The notes under the pieces were generated by a model. It was not told the origin of the DNA. It searched no databases and worked only from the letters and a program-made list of their open reading frames with translations. Positions 60,924 through 64,000 of a stretch of 64,000 bases of DNA are shown in pieces. The DNA is from Ciceribacter thiooxidans (lineage in GTDB: Bacteria; Pseudomonadota; Alphaproteobacteria; Rhizobiales; Rhizobiaceae), in assembly GCF_014126615.1 (NCBI RefSeq), contig NZ_CP059896.1, positions 1,994,501-2,058,500 of the forward strand. The letters run 5' to 3'. Both the position numbers and the translations under genes were made by a program. How positions within the stretch are numbered: position 1 is the first letter of the stretch; every line of letters begins with the position of its first letter.

Positions 60924-61366
60924 AACAGGTGGTTCGTATCGGATTGGCACCTTTTATAATCACCGGTTCCTTGCAAGTAGCTGATGAGCCGATCTCTGTT
61001 CAAGCAGACCGGACAGATGAAGTGTGCGGGCTGTCCATTCGCCATTTCCTCCTTAAGCTTCAAAACGATATCGCCTTCTGGGGTTTGGTAGAGCTCGTAT
61101 CTGGCCTTCTCCCGTTCGAACTCGTCTTGACGCTGCAGTTCTCCGCTCAGAGTTTTCAGTCCTTGACTAAGCTGAACGTTTGTCATGTTCGCCATAGTCA
61201 GTTCGGTGGCGAGTTCATTGAGCAGCTTCGTTGCCTCGTTGTTGTCGGGCGACTTCCCTCCATCGAACAGCCCTTTGATGACCGAAATGGTAGAAGCAGC
61301 TTTGCCAGTCAGCCCTACGGCGCTCGACGCAAGGCCAAGGGCTTCATTCATCGTCGTGAGGTCCAT
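60872..61366 (-). CDS. Reverse-strand cargo protein with C-terminal zinc ribbon
   Basis: A 164-residue protein, the only gene of the element on the minus strand. An amphipathic, small-residue-rich helix region (1-35: EALGLASSAVGLTGKAASTI) is followed by a coiled-coil-like segment (45-90), and a C-terminal domain with Cys118, Cys121, Cys140 and His146 (FICPVCLNRD), a likely zinc ribbon. The start at ATG 61366 follows GGAGAA. It has its own promoter-like hexamers, and its base composition is more AT-rich than its neighbours. No function recognised; placement is that of a lysogeny-expressed cargo gene, where defence or exclusion genes are common. Confidence 0.75.
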   Translation of the reverse strand: MDLTTMNEALGLASSAVGLTGKAASTISVIKGLFDGGKSPDNNEATKLLNELATELTMANMTNVQLSQGLKTLSGELQRQDEFEREKARYELYQTPEGDIVLKLKEEMANGQPAHFICPVCLNRDRLISYLQGTGDYKRCQSDTNHLFQFSATPIPESRHSGWM

Positions 61367-61386
61367 TTCGCAGTTCTCCGCGCGCA

Positions 61387-61536
61387 CCCGCCTGAACTTA
61401 AATCCTACTCAGGTTCGCGTGAAAGACACAAGAACCCCGGCGGGGTGGTCCTCAATTATCCCCTTTCAAAGGGGACCGGCGCGGGGAGCACTGCACAAGA
61501 GACACCGAATTTAGAATTTTCAAAGGAAGCAGCCGA
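61387..61536. promoter_or_regulatory. Divergent promoter region of the cargo gene and connector genes
   Basis: On the minus strand TTGTGT and TAGGAT, 18 bases apart, could drive the cargo gene (-10 near 61405). Two hairpins are present: ACCCCGGCGGGGT near 61434-61446, and CCCCTTT-C-AAAGGGG near 61461-61475. The plus-strand connector gene is preceded by AAAGGAAG. The break in the otherwise overlapping gene run marks this as an insertion point. Confidence 0.45.
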
Positions 61537-61839
61537 ATGACAGGCATCACGCCGGAACTGGCGAAGCAGCACATGCGTATTGATCACGGCGACGAAGACG
61601 CCTTGATCATGCTCTACATCGAAGCCGCCGAACAATATGTCGCGAACTACATCGGCAAGCCGCTCGCCGACCTCGACCCGTTCCCGGCAGACCTGAAGCT
61701 GGCCATTCTCCGGCTTGTCGCCTTCTATTATGAGTGCCGGAACATCGCCACCTTCGGCCTGTCTTCCCAGATCGCGCCGCAGGGCGTGGCCGTCACCCTC
61801 GATAGCTACCGTGAGAAGTGGTTTCACGATGGCGAATGA
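61537..61839 (+). CDS. Head-tail connector protein (gp6-like)
   Basis: A 100-residue helical protein matching phage connector families (HK97 gp6/YqbG-like): ITPELAKQHMRIDHGDEDALI, then YIEAAEQYVANYIGKPL. It forms a ring under the portal. It starts the second run of overlapping genes after the cargo-gene interruption. Confidence 0.88.
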   Translation: MTGITPELAKQHMRIDHGDEDALIMLYIEAAEQYVANYIGKPLADLDPFPADLKLAILRLVAFYYECRNIATFGLSSQIAPQGVAVTLDSYREKWFHDGE

Positions 61840-62254
61840 CGGCCTCGACAACGTCATGGCGGCGTTTGATCGCGTGAAGGCAGCACCCCGGAAGGGCATC
61901 AACAAGGCGCTTATGTCGGTGGCGGAAGACCTTGCCTCGATGCAACGGCACCTTGCGCCCGACGATCCGGCGACCAGCGCGCCCGACCTCAAGACGTCAA
62001 TCACCGTCACCGGCCCCGGCGAACAGACCCCGCCTTATAGCCAGCCGGGTGGCTCCCGCGTGGCCGGTGAACATGAGGTGATCGTTACCGCTGGCAATAC
62101 GGAAGTTCGATATCCGCACCTTGTCGAATACGGGACCAGCAAGACCGAAGCGCAGCCGTTCTTTTGGCCCGCCGTTCGCCTTCTCCGCAAAAGCCTTCAG
62201 CAGCGCATTGACCGTGCCGGGCGCAAAGCCGTCCGGGACGCATGGAAAGGATAG
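61829..62254 (+). CDS. HK97 gp10 family head-tail joining protein
   Basis: A 141-residue protein with the HK97 gp10 layout: an N-terminal helix (VMAAFDRVKAAPRKGINKAL), a central YSQPGGSRVAGEHEVIVTAG and the C-terminal YPHLVEYGTSKTEAQPFFWPAVR motif. It helps to connect head and tail. ATG 61829 overlaps the previous gene by 11 bases. Confidence 0.92.
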   Translation: MANDGLDNVMAAFDRVKAAPRKGINKALMSVAEDLASMQRHLAPDDPATSAPDLKTSITVTGPGEQTPPYSQPGGSRVAGEHEVIVTAGNTEVRYPHLVEYGTSKTEAQPFFWPAVRLLRKSLQQRIDRAGRKAVRDAWKG

Positions 62255-62257
62255 CCC

Positions 62258-62671
62258 ATGGAACCCGTCACCGCCCTTCAGACTGCCATTCGCGCCCGGC
62301 TTCTCAGCAAGCCGGAAGTCACGGCGCTTGTGCCTGCCGATCATATCCGCGCCGGTTCCACCCGGCCCGACAAGACCCCGTGCATCATCATGAGCGACGG
62401 CAACACGACCCTTCACGGCAACGACTACCGTGCGCAGAGCGCTGCGTGGGTTTACCTCGACCTTCACGTTTGGACGCTGGACGCCGGACAGGATGCCGCC
62501 AAGGAAATCGCCGGAACCGTCGCCGCCGCCCTGTCCAAATACAATCTGCCAATCGACGGCGGCTATTGCGACCATTTCAAAGTGACCGGAACCCGGTTCC
62601 CGCGCGACCCGGACCCGGCCTATGGGCATGGCGTCCTGTCCGTCGAAGCGCTCATTCGTTGGGTGGCCTGA
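62258..62671 (+). CDS. DUF3168 family tail-completion protein
   Basis: A 137-residue protein of DUF3168 (tail terminator/gp17-like): ALQTAIRARLLSKPEVTALVPA at the start and the DLHVWTLDAG strand in the middle. Such proteins cap the tail end facing the head. Its stop overlaps the next start by one base (TGATG). Confidence 0.9.
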   Translation: MEPVTALQTAIRARLLSKPEVTALVPADHIRAGSTRPDKTPCIIMSDGNTTLHGNDYRAQSAAWVYLDLHVWTLDAGQDAAKEIAGTVAAALSKYNLPIDGGYCDHFKVTGTRFPRDPDPAYGHGVLSVEALIRWVA

Positions 62672-62988
62672 TGCTCAACATCGGGAACATGGATCGCCGC
62701 ATCACCATCGAGCGGGAAACCGAAACAGTGAAACCATCCGGCGACGTATCCAAAGTTTGGACGCCCGTCGCGGTGGTATGGGCCGAAGTGCTTCAGCAGA
62801 CGGCAACCGAATTCTTCACCGGCTACGGCGAGGCCGAAACCGGGACCATGATTTTCCGCGTCCGTTATCGCCCTGGCATCACGACCGCCGACCGTGTCAC
62901 CTACAACGGGACGGCCTACGGCCTGAAGGAAATCAAGGAACTCGGCAGGTTTGAAGCCCTTGAGCTTCGCGGCGAGACCCTGAAATGA
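62671..62988 (+). CDS. Phage head-tail adaptor protein
   Basis: A 105-residue protein of the SPP1 gp16/HK97 gp7 head-closure family: LNIGNMDRRITIERETET, VWAEVLQQTATEFF, then FRVRYRPGITTADRVTYNGTAY. It starts inside the stop of the DUF3168 gene and overlaps terS by 4 bases. Confidence 0.92.
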   Translation: MLNIGNMDRRITIERETETVKPSGDVSKVWTPVAVVWAEVLQQTATEFFTGYGEAETGTMIFRVRYRPGITTADRVTYNGTAYGLKEIKELGRFEALELRGETLK

Positions 62989-63380
62989 CGCACCTTCGCG
63001 GCGTGAAGCCAGCCGTCCAACCCGCCGCCGACCCGCTGAAGAAGGCACCGGCAGCACCGAAGCACTTTTCGGAATACGCCCGTGCGGAATGGAAGCGCAT
63101 CATCCCGGAGGTAATCGCCCGTGGCATCGTGACGAAGGCCGATCTTGGCGGCATCGAAGAACTTTGCATGGCGCGCGGCCTTGCCCGTGAACTGGAAACG
63201 AAGCTTCGCGACCCGGCAACCGGCGACATTGACCTGAAGATTGCCCGTGCGCAGGACAAGGCCGTCCAGACAGCCCGGCAGCTTGCGGCGGAATTCGGTT
63301 TGTCGCCCGTGTCCCGTTCGCGTGTTGCCAGTGCCGGACCCGCCGATGATGACGACGACAACCCGCTTATGGTGCGCTGA
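62985..63380 (+). CDS. terS: Terminase small subunit, P27 family
   Basis: A 131-residue protein of the P27-like small terminases that recognise packaging sites. It shows the HFSEYARAEWKRIIPEVIARGIVTKAD segment, a helical core, and an acidic, low-complexity tail (DDDDDNP). It overlaps the adaptor gene and terL. Small terminases usually open the head module; here the gene closes the connector run. Confidence 0.9.
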   Translation: MTHLRGVKPAVQPAADPLKKAPAAPKHFSEYARAEWKRIIPEVIARGIVTKADLGGIEELCMARGLARELETKLRDPATGDIDLKIARAQDKAVQTARQLAAEFGLSPVSRSRVASAGPADDDDDNPLMVR

Positions 63381-64000
63381 TGAAAAGCGCGTTTCCGGCA
63401 TGGGTTTTTGACGACAGCCCGATTGACGATCCGCTTGGTTATGGTGACAGGGCCGTGCGTTTTCTTCGCGCCTTGCGTCACCCGGCCAGCACCGCACCGA
63501 AGCACGCTTTCCAGCTTTACACGCCCTTTGAGAGGATGACGAAGCGCATTTACGGGCCGCGCAACCCCGACGGCACCCGCGTCGTGAAGAAGGCATTCGT
63601 CATGCTTGGCCGTGGCAATCGGAAGACCAGCCACGCCGCCGCGTGGTCGCTCTTGCATTTGCTTGGCCCTGAAGCCGTGCCGGCCGGACAGGTGATCTTT
63701 GCCGCGTGCGACCGCGAACAGGCCGGTATCGGTTTTCGCGAGGCGGCGAATATTGTTCGCATGGATCGCCGGCTTGTTGCCGCGACGAAGATCAACGACG
63801 CTTTCAATTCCGCCAAGCAGATTTTGAACCGCCAGACCGGCGCGACCCTGAAGGCGATTTCCAGCGACGGAAGGGCGCAGCACGGCACCACGCCGAATTT
63901 CATCCTCATGGACGAAATTCACCAGTGGCCGAACCGCGATCTTTTCGAGGCTCTGGACTCTGGCACGACGAAGGTGGCCGACCCGCTCACGATCATCTGC
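63380..64000 (+). CDS. terL: Terminase large subunit (cut by window end)
   Basis: The first 207 residues of a large terminase, the DNA-packaging motor with ATPase and nuclease domains. A Walker A variant (MLGRGNRKTS, near residue 75) and Walker B (ILMDEIHQW, near residue 177) are seen; the nuclease domain lies beyond the window. The frame is open to position 64000. It starts on the terS stop (TGATG-type overlap). Confidence 0.92.
   Translation, partial: MKSAFPAWVFDDSPIDDPLGYGDRAVRFLRALRHPASTAPKHAFQLYTPFERMTKRIYGPRNPDGTRVVKKAFVMLGRGNRKTSHAAAWSLLHLLGPEAVPAGQVIFAACDREQAGIGFREAANIVRMDRRLVAATKINDAFNSAKQILNRQTGATLKAISSDGRAQHGTTPNFILMDEIHQWPNRDLFEALDSGTTKVADPLTIIC

Larger units (their letters stand above)
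54956..64000 (+). mobile_element. Integrative phage-like element at tRNA-Val (left part)
   Basis: From the tRNA 3' end: tyrosine integrase, regulatory gap, HK97-type head genes, HNH nuclease, reverse-strand cargo gene, connectors and terminase genes. The right end and second att site lie beyond the window, so the attachment core cannot be defined. No repressor, replication, lysis or tail-structure gene is present in the visible 9 kb. Gene order differs from the common int-early-terminase-portal-capsid-tail plan. It may be a rearranged prophage or a capsid-encoding satellite island. Confidence 0.85.

Overview
The window is a chromosomal segment of an alphaproteobacterium of the Rhizobiaceae, most likely Sinorhizobium/Ensifer. 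This rests on the pleD-divK pair, a rhizobial-type nuo operon with NuoE and a neighbouring protein sharing a C-terminal helix-hairpin-helix domain, alphaproteobacterial LexA boxes (GTTC-N7-GTTC), high GC content and rhizobial small families (DUF1467, DUF3572, DUF983, DUF6105). The species is an inference from family recognition; no database search was possible.

Positions 1-12.3 kb: two GNAT acetyltransferases, a YjhX-type toxin homologue, gatA and gatC, a metallo-hydrolase, a PhnA-domain protein, ruvX, two small membrane proteins, an AidB-like acyl-CoA dehydrogenase, and the run pyrB / catalytically dead pyrC-like / plsY / dprA. Positions 12.3-24.7 kb: topA, rnr, DUF983, NUDIX, an MFS transporter and rpmG read forward; pleD and divK read backward; then DUF3572, a GNAT and an SOS-controlled dinB carrying an N-terminal zinc ribbon. 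Positions 24.9-37.4 kb: a YkuD L,D-transpeptidase; then, all on the minus strand, dnaE, a 28-residue membrane peptide under a LexA-box promoter, lolD, lolE, proS, DUF1467, methylmalonyl-CoA epimerase, RNase J and birA.

Positions 37.4-54.1 kb: the complete 14-subunit complex I operon nuoA-N on the minus strand. It holds three extra genes: a helix-hairpin-helix protein (between nuoF and nuoG), a secreted 80-residue protein (between nuoD and nuoE) and a four-helix-bundle gene between nuoC and nuoD flanked by inverted arrays of a 7-bp repeat.

Positions 54.3-64 kb: two nearly identical tRNA-Asp genes and a tRNA-Val, into which an integrative phage-like element is inserted. From the tRNA it reads: tyrosine integrase, a short regulatory gap with three dyads, portal, a GTA-gp10-like protein, a fused prohead protease-capsid gene, a tail-assembly-chaperone-like protein, an HNH nuclease, a reverse-strand cargo gene with its own promoter, head-tail connectors, terS and terL (cut by the window end). 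No repressor, replication or tail-structure genes are seen before the window ends, so it could be a rearranged prophage or a capsid-encoding satellite.

The most notable observations are the LexA-controlled 28-residue membrane peptide (a SidA-like candidate), the heptamer-flanked four-helix-bundle gene inside nuo, the unusual head-module element with its antisense cargo gene, and two candidate small RNAs.
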